From the NCBI RefSeq assembly GCF_964355755.1, contig NC_092672.1:27462501-27526500 (forward strand): a DNA stretch of 64,000 bases, given 5' to 3'. How positions within the stretch are numbered: the first letter of the stretch is position 1; each line of letters starts with the position of its first letter. Shown here one piece after another: positions 1 to 10,429 of this stretch. The stretch is from Antedon mediterranea. Taxonomy: Eukaryota; Echinodermata; Crinoidea; Comatulida; Antedonidae. Both the position numbers and the translations under genes were made by a program. The notes beneath the pieces are model-generated. The model was not told the DNA's origin. It did no database searches and saw only the letters and a list, made by a program, of their open reading frames with translations.

Positions 1-703
1 CAATTAATTTGTATTTGATAGTCCTGTCGTTTTCCTGAATTTAATTCCACAATCTGACATAGATAAGGTAGGTATCAACGGAGGTTTGTCTTTAAAGTTT
101 AGCCAGGAAGGTAGTTCTATACCCTTCCTGGTTTAGTATTATTGTGTTTCTTTCCTCAGAATTAAGCATGATTATATGTAGAAAATAAAGTAAATTGATT
201 ATTAAGGTAACTTTTTGTTTTGTTTAATAATACAACTATTTGTATCATTATATTTTTACCAAAAAATAACATTTAATAAGTCAATGAACCAATGGTATAT
301 TTGTATTGTATTTTAATATTGTTTTCGTTTTCTTTATATTAAAATTCAGCCTACTGTATATATAGCAGAACTGCACAAAGAGCCATGTCACAAACTCTGA
401 TGGAGTGGAAACACAGTTTGATCAATTGCAACAACTGTTGATGAATAGGCATGACCTGAGGCAGGAACACGATATGCATAAGTATGGACAGCTGCATATG
501 CTATTATCACATCGATCCGCACAATTAATGATTGAATAAACATATTATTTCTAAATTTGAGGCGTATGAATAGAGTCTTTGTTTGAGCAGCACTGCAAGT
601 CGTTTATATTGCTAGCATTGTCGAATCGTAAGTTCACTTTGCTGTACTGTAACTCTGCTTTAGGATATTGCTGTTGGATAGACATTTTTAAACAGAAAGA
701 ACT
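1..703. other. Upstream region of first Mab-21/cGAS-like gene
   Basis: No coding sequence is recognised here. A possible splice donor (GTAAGT) at about 628-633 and an AACAG a few bases before the ATG at 704 suggest that the downstream coding exon may be preceded by a 5-prime UTR intron. The rest is AT-rich sequence with no repeat that I can name. Confidence 0.3.
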
Positions 704-2659
704 ATGACTAAATCAAGCCAGGATGACATGGATTTAATTGCAGATATCGTTCTGACGAAGGCAATTGGGCCGAGAGATCTTCATAATGCTTATATTAAAG
801 TTAACCAGAAACTACAAGATATTGCATTCAATCAAATACCTTCCATTGATTATCACAAATATGGGACTGGAAGTTGTTTTGAAGGTGTGCCATTACCATT
901 TTGTGGAGATCAAGATTACATGTATAACTTTTCACATTGCCCAGTTGTATTGTGGCCATTTGAACCAGCAAGGAAGTATCATAAAGGTGGATATCTAATC
1001 GCTGAGCAGAGTCCAAATGAACCAGCTTTTTTTACACTGAAAGTAAACAGCAACTGGCCTTTGGATGAGTCTTTGAAAAATGGTGTTGATAAGAATGGCT
1101 ATTTTAGGACTAATGCTCTTCAAACGATAGATGTCAGTAAATTAAAGAATGTTAGAAAACATGGTCCTGCATTTGAACTAACTCATAACTATCGTACAAC
1201 TGATCTAATACTGTGTTTAAAATGCCAGTCATGGCCGTTTCTTTTAAAAAATTGTTTCACAAGAAAAATGTCTAAGCTTGCATGTCTGTTTGTTGGTACT
1301 GAACCTCCAACAAGCAAATCAAAAGAAATGGAGTGGAGGTTATCGTTTTCGCTAGCTGAAAGAGAATTATGTTTAGAACTTGCTGAACCATTTGTCAAAT
1401 GCATGTGTGCACTTAAGGCAATAAAAAATCTTTATGTATTTAGGAAACCTGCACCGTTCTGTTCTTACTTTATTAAGACAGCTTGCTTCTGGATGTGTGA
1501 AACTTCTCTTAATAGTATTAGCACTATGGACTTAATTAGGAAGACACTTGATTGGCTGATAAAATGCTATCTGCATGGGAACCTCCCTCATTACTTTATT
1601 TCCAAACAAAATTTAATTGGACACATAAAAAAGACACGTTGTGAGGAAGTGATAACATTATTGAATGCAGTTAAACAACATCTTTGGAGCAATGTAATGT
1701 CAGGTATTGAAGTTGCTGTTGATTTCTTACCTGTCTTTCGAGGATCACTCAAACTAAGTCTTTCCAACTATTCAGAACTGGAGTCTGTCCTACGGAATAG
1801 CAGAGATAGTAGGATCAAGGAGATACCATTAGAATTACGTAACATGAGTGATAAAGCACTACAATTATTAAGGTTAACTACTATGCATTTTGATGGATTT
1901 GATAGAATCTTTCAAAATGAAATAGAGCAAAATACATTTAATCACCTGGAAACTCTTAAACTGAAACTAGACGATATGATTGAATCAGTTTTACAAAGTG
2001 ATGACAAAATAGTACCAAGCGACTACGAGCATATTTTAAGGCATAGTTTATATTGCTCTTTAGCAGACAGTTACACAGGATTTTTAAAATATTTGCAAGC
2101 TAATGGGAGACATGATCTGAATGGATACCTCAATAAGCCATTGGATTATTATGAGAAAGGATCAGAGCTTGTGTACCCTGATAGATGGAGTGACCAGCAC
2201 CACATAGGTACCAAAATTAATGTCATTAAACATTACTATTTAATGAATGATGTGCAAAAACTGAAAGAAATGCTTGCCAAGTTTGAACCAGTACTTAACG
2301 AAGTCAAAAGAAATAAAGGTGTAATGACAAGACTAAGAAAAGTTTTAATTGGTCTTACTATTATGACCTTTGATCACTTTTCTTGGCAGAACATTGATAT
2401 GGACATATTTGGTCTTGCTGCTAAAATGACCTTAAGTCCATTTTTGAACATTAATCCAATTGTTTTCATACTTTATGTTAATGCAAAGATCTCACTCAAA
2501 GAAAAAGACATTCATAGAGCATTTGGATATTTAAATGAAATGAAATCAAGTTTGACTGTGATTCAAGAAGCAGATCATGAAGTAACACAATATCTAATCA
2601 AAACAATAGAATGGCATTTTCTGTACACATTTTGGTTCGCATTTAGAACGCTCTTCTAA
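704..2659 (+). CDS. Mab-21/cGAS-like nucleotidyltransferase with C-terminal helical extension (copy 1)
   Basis: Intronless 651-residue protein of the Mab-21/cGAS-like (cGLR) superfamily. The nucleotidyltransferase core shows a GS motif at residues 56-57, an acidic pair D69-x-D71 in GDQD, and a candidate third catalytic Asp at 167 in the D-x3-C-L-K-C-x-SWP context. The Mab-21 C-terminal helical domain starts at EWRLSF (about 210-215) and ends near LPHYF (294-298). After about residue 310 comes a roughly 340-residue helical extension shared with the other copies, ending in a hydrophobic tail (LYTFWFAFRTLF). Compared with copies 2-4 it lacks about 14 residues before EWRLSF (the WPTQATLRK segment and the VGVGH turn) and is shorter after KAIK, so it is the most divergent copy. 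In characterised relatives the family makes cyclic dinucleotides from NTPs on ligand sensing; activity here is inferred. The ATG was chosen because it aligns with the other copies. Confidence 0.9.
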   Translation: MTKSSQDDMDLIADIVLTKAIGPRDLHNAYIKVNQKLQDIAFNQIPSIDYHKYGTGSCFEGVPLPFCGDQDYMYNFSHCPVVLWPFEPARKYHKGGYLIAEQSPNEPAFFTLKVNSNWPLDESLKNGVDKNGYFRTNALQTIDVSKLKNVRKHGPAFELTHNYRTTDLILCLKCQSWPFLLKNCFTRKMSKLACLFVGTEPPTSKSKEMEWRLSFSLAERELCLELAEPFVKCMCALKAIKNLYVFRKPAPFCSYFIKTACFWMCETSLNSISTMDLIRKTLDWLIKCYLHGNLPHYFISKQNLIGHIKKTRCEEVITLLNAVKQHLWSNVMSGIEVAVDFLPVFRGSLKLSLSNYSELESVLRNSRDSRIKEIPLELRNMSDKALQLLRLTTMHFDGFDRIFQNEIEQNTFNHLETLKLKLDDMIESVLQSDDKIVPSDYEHILRHSLYCSLADSYTGFLKYLQANGRHDLNGYLNKPLDYYEKGSELVYPDRWSDQHHIGTKINVIKHYYLMNDVQKLKEMLAKFEPVLNEVKRNKGVMTRLRKVLIGLTIMTFDHFSWQNIDMDIFGLAAKMTLSPFLNINPIVFILYVNAKISLKEKDIHRAFGYLNEMKSSLTVIQEADHEVTQYLIKTIEWHFLYTFWFAFRTLF

Positions 2660-2858
2660 CTCGAAACATATATGTAATTACGTGTCCGTCGTGTAAACTA
2701 GGTAGTAATATTCCAAATACTTTTATTACATTACATAAAAAACTGTATATCAATTTTTTTCAAACAACGTTTACTTTGGTTTGATTACAAATATGCAACG
2801 CTAAAGCAAATAATTGATCTCATGTCATGATCATATTTCTCTACAGCTTACTATGTCG
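2660..2858. other. 3-prime flank of copy 1
   Basis: AT-rich sequence that probably includes the 3-prime UTR of the preceding gene. No clear canonical AATAAA was placed. Confidence 0.3.
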
Positions 2859-3478
2859 TTCGGTCGGTTGGTCGGTCGGTCGGTAAACACTAACTTGTAT
2901 ATGGCCTTTTCTTGACATCAGTTTCATCTAGTCAAGTCAATTTTTTACAGTATATTCCTTATGGCCAGAAATCGATGTGGTTATGTTTTCACGGTGCGTA
3001 ATCAAAAATTACGCGGTCTACGCACGATTTAACGAAATCACGTTTGTAATCATATCTTCACAAGCATGAATAACAATTAAATAAAATTTGGTACTCATAA
3101 ATTTCAGAGCATAAATCATCATGGCAATACAATTACGTGCGTAGCGCATGTGACGCATGCGTACGCGCGCTTAAACTTTTTTAAATTGTCAAAATTTATT
3201 TTCGATGAAATAAGATTACGTTTGAAGCATTTTAAGCGTTTAAAACATTGCCATGAGTGCACAGCTTTTTGCACGTGCACAGCGCGTTAAATGTTGATAT
3301 GCACTCACCTGATTTCTGTTTTACAACCTTTCTTTAATAATACTGTATCATCATATTTGATTCAATTTTCAACTCGAAATTACGTTTTACGAGCACGTCA
3401 AAAGTGACATGTTCAGCAAATCGGTTGGTTCGTCGGTCGGTAAACACTAACTTGAGCACGCGACTGCAGCCATCTATC
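2855..3478 (-). mobile_element. GACC-array repeat element, copy A (inverted)
   Basis: About 620 bp of a non-autonomous dispersed repeat, in the opposite orientation to copies at 7484-8198, 8553-9304 and 60003-60425. It has CGGT/GACC tetranucleotide arrays near both ends and a conserved middle rich in ACGTGCGTAG / CTACGCACGTAA motifs. One end carries CACGCGACTGCAGCCATCTA, the inverse of the start of the copy at 7484. There is no coding capacity. It was probably mobilised in trans. Confidence 0.7.
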
Positions 3479-4366
3479 ACATATTGTAGATTGTTATTAT
3501 TATTATTTGTAAATAAACCTCAATTTTTTAGAAATCAGTTTTGTCAAGATGAATCTCATAAAATGTAAGAAGTAGCAATAATTGCTTTCTGGTTAAAATC
3601 AAGCTGTTCTAAAATAGTTAGTGTCTAACATTACTTTATTTTCAATAAATTATTGATAAAGCAAAACGTGGTTTTTTAGTGTTTAGTGACTGATGTAATG
3701 TGATTAAACATAGGGTCTATGTATATAGACTGCAGATGACCATTTTCAGTTCTTTATACTTTACCATCCTCAAAATCTGCTGTACATTAACTATAGCCTA
3801 TAAAGTGAAAAGATATCTTTTATCTATAATCTATCTATAATATAATAGCACTAAAGCCAAAATGTATTCCTCTATCTCCTCCTAAGCCGAAAGTCCAATA
3901 CGTAGCACCTTTTAATTCTCCTTTCTCCAGTATTCTATATTATAATTGCAAATGTTTACTCAAAATGTTTATTTTGAACCAATTTGTTTGCAATAACTGC
4001 CAAACGCTGAGTTTGGTAATTCTTGGCCATTTCACAATTAGGTCACCAGCACATGTGATCACCATAGCTAGCAGTAGTGCTGCCGTGCGCCAAACATAGG
4101 ATTGAAAACCCTTTTACCAAACACCAAAATGCTGTGATAACACTAGGCTAGGTTATGTTTCCTACTAATTACTATTTCTAAGCTGCTAATTTGTCAATCC
4201 GGTTCAGGTTTGACGGGACGATTCGGCCCACATTAGGCCAATATAATGTCTGACTAAGAGAGGCATCTTATATCATTAGCTCTTGGTAGGGAATATGATA
4301 TGAAATATTGCAAAGTACATTATGCTAACATTATGTTTTGTTATTTTTCTTGATGTTATACAGATA
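3479..4366. other. Intergenic region, no gene seen
   Basis: AT-rich sequence with no convincing coding segment or recognised repeat. It ends at the 3-prime end of the LINE fragment. Confidence 0.4.
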
Positions 4367-4369
4367 GTG

Positions 4370-6190
4370 ACTTACTTACTTAAGCATTGTTACACATAGC
4401 AGTGCATAGGTCATCAACTACACGTCTCCATCTCACACGGTTCTGGGCAATTCCTTCCACCTCTGTCCAGTTTTGGCCAGCATCCTTCACCTCCTTATCC
4501 AGTTCCCTCCTCCATGTGTTCCTTGGGCGTCCTCTTTTTCGTTTTCCTTGGGGATTCCATGTTAGGGCATGCCTAGTTATGTTGTGTTTTGGTTTCCTTA
4601 GTGTGTGACCAATCCATTTCCATTTCCTTCTGCTAATTTCAAATTCCACTGGCTCTTGTCCAGTCCTAACCCATAGATCCTCATTTCTTATTTTTTTCTG
4701 GCCACCATATTCTGAGAATCCTTCTCAGACATTTATTGATGAACACTTGGATTTTCCTTATTATTTGATTAGTAGTTCTCCATGTTTCTGATCCATATAA
4801 CAGTAGGCCTACTGATTTGACATTTGAGTTGAATATTTTGATCTTTGTTTCTGTGCTGATGTATCTTGCCTTCCATACTTTTGTTAGTATATTGAAAGCC
4901 ACCTGTGCTTTCCCAATCATTCCTTTTACATCTTCCTCTGTCTCTCCTCTGATGTTGACTTTGCTACCAAGGTAAGTAAAAGTTTCCACTGGTTCTGTTT
5001 CTCCTTTCCTTAGCTGGATTGCATGATTATTTCGTGTGTTGACCATCATTACTTTAGTTTTCGCTATGTTTACATTTAAGCCAAGCATACTTGATGTTTC
5101 TTCAAGAAGTCTGGTTTTGGTTTGCATTTGCTGATGTGTTTGTGACAACAGAACAATGTCGTCAGCATAGTCCAGGTCTTCTAATTGTTCCCATAAAGTC
5201 CATTGAATCCCATTTCTTTTCCTTGTGTTGTTTCTTTCATTATCCAGTCTATTGCAAGATTGAACAGGAACGGAGACATCAATCCTCCTTGTCTGACACC
5301 TGTTTTGATTTCAAATTCTCTGGTAAGACTTCCCTCATGTAAAACTTGACATGTGACTCCTGTATATGATTTGCTGATTATTTGTATGAACTTTTCTGGT
5401 ATGCCATAGTGCCTCATTATCTTCCACAAAGTTGGTCTGCCTATACTGTCAAAGGCTTTTTCGTAGTCAATGAAATTCATCCAAAGTGGTGTGTTCCATT
5501 CTATTGTTTGTTCCAATATTATTCTGAGTGTGGCAATATGGTCAGTGCATGATTTCTCTTTCCTAAATCCTGCTTGGTTGTCTCTTAATGTCCTATCGAC
5601 TCCCGCTATCATTCTGTCTAGTAGGATTCGGTTAAACACTTTTCCTGCTACTGAGAGCATGGTTATCCCTCTATAGTTTTGCATTCACTTAGATCGCCTT
5701 TCTTTGGTTATTTTACAATGTATCCCTTCTTCAAGTCCTTTGGTATTTCCTCCATTTCCCATATCATGTTGATTATTTCCATCATCATCTGTGATGATGT
5801 GTTCAGATCGGCCTTAAGTGCTTCGGGTGGTATTTCGTCTGGTCCTGGTGACTTTCCGGTCTTCAAATGTTTTATAGCTTTCTTGATCTCTTCTCTTCTT
5901 GGTTTATTACAGTTGATCTGAAGAATGTTTTCAGCTGGTGGAATGTCTACCGTCTCATCTGGTGATGGTCGATTCAATAATCCTTCAAAATACTCTGCCC
6001 ATATATGTGCTTGGTCTTCTTTGGCTTGTAAAACATTACCTTGTCTGTCCTTCACTGGTCTTTGTAGTTGTTGTTGGTTTTATTTGCAAGTTTCTTTGTG
6101 ATTGAATAAAGTTCTTTCAAGTCATTTCTTAAAGCTGCCTCTTCTGCCCGTGTGGCTAGTTCTTCTATTTGTTTCTTCTTATCTTTCTTT
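4370..6190 (-). mobile_element. Degenerate non-LTR retrotransposon (LINE), reverse transcriptase region
   Basis: Minus-strand LINE fragment. Four open segments follow one another with frame breaks. 6055-5708 holds a pre-RT region (KTGKSPGPDEIPPEALK). 5684-5181 holds the core RT blocks: NYRGI, QAGFRKEKSCTDHI, the FIDYEKAFDS catalytic Asp box and TGVRQGGLMSPFLF. The second catalytic box YADD lies at about 5165-5155 but in a different frame, continuing in 5148-4681. 4649-4380 is the C-terminal tail (WIGHTLRKP...GKRKRGRPRNTW). A one-base indel near 5205-5215 separates the two catalytic boxes, and another stop splits the protein near 5690, so the copy is dead. The end at about 4370 has short ACTT repeats. 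No endonuclease domain is seen, so it is probably 5-prime truncated. The clade may be RTE-like, which is uncertain. Confidence 0.85.
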
Positions 6191-6722
6191 AAACTTTTTC
6201 TTCACCTTTGTGTGCACCATAGTATACTCATACAGATATTGACTGCTTAGAGGTTAAATAAAAGATTTGACATCCCCGAGGGAATGATATTTTGTTCGAG
6301 GGAACATATCGTCGTTTAAATTAACAGAAGAATTTCCATCAATAAGCCTACATAAATAATAATAATAATAATATTATTATCAGGTAGGCCGAATAATTTT
6401 TCTTCTTCGAGGATCCGAATCACCGGATGTTCGCCGCGTCGCGCGTAACAGGTTACTACCATGAGTATTAACCAATCACAAACGGTTTTTTCATCACATA
6501 TAGTGAGGACTAATAACAAATGAGGCCGCTATGTATGCATAGTTTAAATAGTTTAGTTGATTTTTTTTTCAAGCAAGTTGCAAATCATCGTGAGTTCAAA
6601 TCATCCAAGCAGATGACTTTATTTATTTATCGCCAAAAGCGAGTGTTGCCACACGAAAATTACACAGTCAATGTCATCGTACTCGAGAATTTCCTGGATT
6701 TTATATGTTTATTATGATATGT
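6191..6722. other. Intergenic region, no gene seen
   Basis: Contains a small ATAATA/TTATTAT palindromic run near 6355-6380. No coding feature is supported. Confidence 0.3.

Positions 6723-6770
<48 letters not shown>
6723..6770. repeat. (AT)n microsatellite
   Basis: Uninterrupted TA/AT dinucleotide run of about 48 bp, directly next to the left copy of the 79-bp direct repeat. Confidence 0.95.
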
Positions 6771-6774
<4 letters not shown>

Positions 6775-6849
6775 AAATCAGGCAAAGAACATTAATTCTA
6801 AACCGCCCGGTAATATACTGAAATTTAATTAATTAATTTGAAACGATAA
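6771..6849. repeat. 79-bp direct repeat, left copy
   Basis: Identical by eye over 79 bp to 7121-7199. Both copies are preceded by a TATATA run. The pair flanks a segment that carries a tRNA-like sequence. Confidence 0.9.
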
Positions 6850-6888
6850 AGATGAGGAAATCTGTGAGAATAAGAAAAAGTCGCCCCA

Positions 6889-6961
6889 AACCGAGACTCG
6901 AACTCGGACCGCCTGCTTGATATCCAGATGTCCTAACCATTAGACCACTGGGGCTTTCATG
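6889..6961 (-). tRNA. tRNA-like sequence (SINE head or tRNA pseudogene)
   Basis: The minus strand reads GCCCCAG for the 5-prime acceptor strand and TTGGGGC for the 3-prime one, giving 6 pairs plus one G-T. The D arm is GTCT/GGAC. The T arm is a perfect 5-bp CCGAG/CTCGG stem around TTCGAGT. The A-box-like GTGGTCTAATGGTTAGG and the B-box GTTCGAGTC are clear. The anticodon arm is imperfect: one stem mismatch and a loop that would give anticodon AUC, unusual for a eukaryotic tRNA-Asp. With its position between long direct repeats, a tRNA-derived repeat is more likely than a working tRNA gene. Confidence 0.5.
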
Positions 6962-7120
6962 GTATTGTTCGAACTCGATTAACATTCTCGGCGTGGTACG
7001 GCGGAACAGCACTAGTCCTCAGTTGTACGCACGCGCACCAGGGATCAAATTGATACGCCCTCATCTTACAAAATTTTTATTCACGAGGCGGGATCTCCGA
7101 AGAGACACTTTTATATATAT

Positions 7121-7199
7121 AAACAAATCAGGCAAAGAACATTAATTCTAAACCGCCCGGTAATATACTGAAATTTAATTAATTAATTTGAAACGATAA
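7121..7199. repeat. 79-bp direct repeat, right copy
   Basis: Matches 6771-6849 at every base by eye. The 350-bp spacing, with a tRNA-like unit between, looks like LTR-like or solo-unit flanks of a small repeat. Confidence 0.9.
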
Positions 7200-7224
7200 G
7201 TGCTACGCATATATATATAAACCC

Positions 7225-7388
7225 AAAACCAAATTACTGAAAAAAATGACAATGCTGTGGGTATCAGTGGCTGGATCTCAATGGAGATACAAATAAAAGC
7301 GAAAAGCTAAATCAAAATGATAAAGTAAACAGCCAGAAAAGTTAGCAGAGCTTTCGGGCAATAATAGCCCTTCATCAGTGCAAGTGAT
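7225..7388 (-). repeat. Penelope-like repeat unit with hammerhead-ribozyme-like core, copy 1
   Basis: About 165-bp unit repeated at 7413-8290. On the minus strand it contains the ordered motifs CTGATGA, a stem of GGGC/GCCC with a short loop, and GAAA. This is the conserved core of a hammerhead self-cleaving ribozyme, a known component of Penelope-like retroelement terminal repeats. No reverse transcriptase is present nearby. Confidence 0.55.
7352..7378 (-). ncRNA. Hammerhead ribozyme core (CUGAUGA / stem II / GAAA)
   Basis: The minus strand reads CTGATGA (7378-7372), then GGGC-loop-GCCC as stem II, then GAAA (7355-7352). All invariant core bases of a hammerhead are present. Helices I and III and the UH cleavage site could not be assigned by eye, so activity is uncertain. 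Confidence 0.5.
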
Positions 7389-7412
7389 ATTTATATATAT
7401 AAATTCAGTGAT

Positions 7413-8290
7413 CCAAAGGCAAATTACTGAAAAAAATGACAATGCTGTGGGTATCAGTGGCTGGATCTCAATGGAGATACAAAAAACAAGGCCATATAGA
7501 TGGCTGCAGTCGCGTGCTCATTAGTGTTTACCGACCGACCGACCAACCTACCAACTGACCGAAATTACTGAACATGTTTAAAAATTTTGAAATGGTTAAA
7601 AACATTTATATTTTTTTTATTTACACGTGCGTAGCCTGTCACTTTTGACGTGCTCGTATAAGGTAATTTCGAGTTGAAAAGTAAGACAAGAAAACAGAAA
7701 TCCTGCAAAAAGAGTGCGAGATAACATTTAACGTGCACTAATCTCCGCACTCAAGGCAATTTTGTAAACGCTTAAAATTGTCTCAAGCGTACTCTTATTT
7801 CATCGAAAATAAATTTTCAAAATTTTAAGCGCGCGTACGTATGCGTTACATGCGCTACGCACGTAATTGTATTGCCATATGATGATTTATGCCCTGAAAT
7901 TTATGAGTACCAAATTTTATTTAATTGTGATTCATGGTTGTGAAGATATTATTACAAACGTGATTTCGTTAAATCGTGCGTAGACCGCGTAATTTTTTAT
8001 TGCGCACCTTGAAAACATAACCACATCGAATCCTGGCCATAAGGAATATCCTGTGAAAAATTAACTTAGCTAGATTAAATTGATATCAAGATAATGTCAG
8101 AAAGCGATAAAACGCATAGTGATACCGGACCGACAGACAGACCGACAGACCGACAGACCGACAGACCGACCGACATAGTGAACTATAGAGTCGCGTCTAA
8201 AAAGCGAAAAGCTAAATCAAAACGATAAAGTAAACAACCAGAAAAGTTAGCAGAGCTTTCGGGCAACACTAGCCCTTCATTAGTGCAAGT
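7413..8290 (-). repeat. Second copy of the Penelope-like unit, interrupted by an insertion
   Basis: The left half (about 7413-7483) and right half (about 8199-8290) match 7225-7388. They are split by the GACC-array element at 7484-8198, so the uninterrupted unit to the left serves as an empty site. Its hammerhead core (8257-8283, minus strand) reads CTAATGA instead of CTGATGA, a change at an invariant core G. Confidence 0.65.
7484..8198 (+). mobile_element. GACC-array repeat element, copy B
   Basis: About 715-bp non-autonomous element. It starts near CAAGGCCATATAGATGGCTG and ends near GAACTATAGAGTCGCGTCT. Near each end it carries GACC/GACA tandem arrays. The middle matches copies A, C and D. 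The borders are set by comparison with the uninterrupted Penelope-like unit to its left. No protein is encoded. Confidence 0.7.
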
Positions 8291-8343
8291 TAGGGAATTT
8301 GGATAAATAAAAGTCATAGCATATGAGTTGGCAATAGTTAAAA

Positions 8344-8412
8344 TGTCTCTGGCGGGATTCGAACCTGCGACCTCTCGCTTATAGGCTTATCATACCACTA
8401 GACCACAGAGTC
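8344..8412 (-). repeat. tRNA-derived SINE head (tRNA-Pro-like)
   Basis: The minus strand begins GACTCTGTGGTCTAGTGGTA and carries the B-box GGTTCGAATCC, as in tRNA-Pro. The acceptor strands GACTCTG/CAGAGAC pair at 6 of 7 positions. The anticodon arm does not fold properly, so I call it a tRNA-derived SINE or pseudogene. Confidence 0.5.
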
Positions 8413-8552
8413 ATATATTTTTCATTTATTTATTCGACCAATACACAGATACAGAACAGAACAGAAGCAAAACAAAATGGTCATGGGCAACTAAAGTAAA
8501 ACAATTACTATAACTCAAAGAGTCAGTTGCTCCTTAAACAAGGCCAACAGCC

Positions 8553-9304
8553 ATTAAGTCGCGTGCTACAATGCATGATACCGGACCGACAGACAGACCG
8601 ACAGACAGACCGACAGACAGACAGACAGAGAGACCGACCGACCGACATAGTGAACTATACTGACCGAAATTACTGAACATGTTTAAAATTGTTGAAATGT
8701 TTAAAAACATTTATTTTTTTTAATTTACACGTGCGTAGCCTGTCACTTTCGACGTGCTCGTATAACGTAATTTCGAGTTGAAAAGTAAGTCAAGAAAACA
8801 TAAATCGGGCAAAAAGAGTGCGCAATAACATTTAACGCGCAGAAGGCACGCAAAAATATGCGCACTCATGGCAATTTTGTAAACGCTTAAAATTGCCTGA
8901 AATGTACTCTTCTTATTTCATCGAAAATAAATTTTGAAAATGTTAAGCGCGCGTACTCATGCGTTACATGCGCTACGCACGTAATTGTATTGCCATATGA
9001 TGATTTATGCCCTGAAATTTATGAGTACCAAATTTTATTTAATTGTGATTCATGGTTGTGAAGATATGATTACAAACGTGATTTCGTTAAATCGTGCGTA
9101 GACCGCGTAATTTTTTATTGCGCACCGTGAAAACATAACCACATTGATTCCTGGCCATAAGGAATATACTGTGAAAAGTTGACCTAGCTAGATTAAACTG
9201 ATATCAAGATAAGGACAGAAAGCGATAAAACGCATAGTGATACCGGACCGACAGACAGACCGACCGACCGACATAGTGAACTATAGAGTCGCTTCCACGC
9301 GACT
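8553..9304 (+). mobile_element. GACC-array repeat element, copy C
   Basis: About 750 bp, highly similar to copy B. It begins near AAGTCGCGTGCTAC and ends near CCACGCGACT, giving short terminal inverted matches. GACC/GACA arrays occur at both ends (about 8585-8645 and 9245-9275). Confidence 0.7.
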
Positions 9305-10391
9305 AAAAACATCGAAATACAAAAAATATTGCACCAAGTAAGACATTTGTACAAGCTTAAAAAAAGTATCTTAAGACTCAGTATTAGCACAGATTTTCAC
9401 CCACCAGATACATTCTCTCATTCAACAAATGCCCTCAGTGATGACTAGTCAGAATAAATTCCAACTTTAATACGCAGTAAAGTATTTATAATTGCTTTTA
9501 GGATTAAAACAAAATAGACACTGAAATATAAAGAAGAATACTGTATGCCTATTAACTTTATGTTCCTTCTAATATAAATGCTGTATACTGTGCCTCTCGG
9601 CACTATACATCCATTTATAGATTTGTGTATATTGCATTGTACTATATTACTATTTTATCTTTTTGATTCCCGAACCTTACAATCGTTATAAAATGATGCC
9701 CGTCCTTCGGACGTGTACCTGCTAGTTAGTAGTATAATAAACGAATGATCTTACTAAAAAACAAAACTATTTTAATTTTACAAAATCTTTAAATTGAAAA
9801 AAAAATGACTTTACTATAATATTATAGGCCTATCTTTAAAAACTTTAAAAAGTATCACCAACATTAGTAAATTAGCCAAATTTAAAAAAATGACATATAT
9901 ATTCTTCATTTTTTTGTTTTATATTTACTGTAGGCCCATACTTTACTAATTTATTTTTTAAACCAATATTGTTATATTTAAATGTTTTGTTTTATATTAT
10001 AAGATGCATCAATGACACTTCTAAAGCGTTTTAGGCTGCTATCCTTGAAATTTATTTCCAATAGTGTTATTACTGGTGGGATATTAACACCAAGTGATTT
10101 TCTAAATAAACTCAATTTAAATAAAAATCATACTGATCATTATTTTTTGTAGCTGAGTCAGAACATAAATATTATAGCACTGGTACACTGATTAATAGCA
10201 ACATGATGCCTGTTTCAGCGCAGAATAAACTGTTTATTTCAAAAAAACTTTTTATTTATATCAACTGCATTTCTGCGAAATTTGTGCTCACATAATTATA
10301 GTCGTAAGTAGGTCACAAAGACATAACAATGTAATAGTATATCTCTCATTTTATTGTAACAGGACCTTTTCAATTTGACATCACCACAACA

Positions 10392-10429
<38 letters not shown>

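Noticed and set aside
6889-6961. Functional tRNA-Asp gene
   Set aside because: The anticodon stem has a mismatch, the anticodon would be AUC, and the sequence lies between long direct repeats, which favours a tRNA-derived repeat.
8585-8650. CRISPR-like array in the GACC/GACA repeats
   Set aside because: Simple tetranucleotide repeats in an animal genome, with no spacers or cas genes.
7565-9390. Small ORFs in the GACC-array elements
   Set aside because: Translations of dispersed noncoding repeats, broken in other copies.
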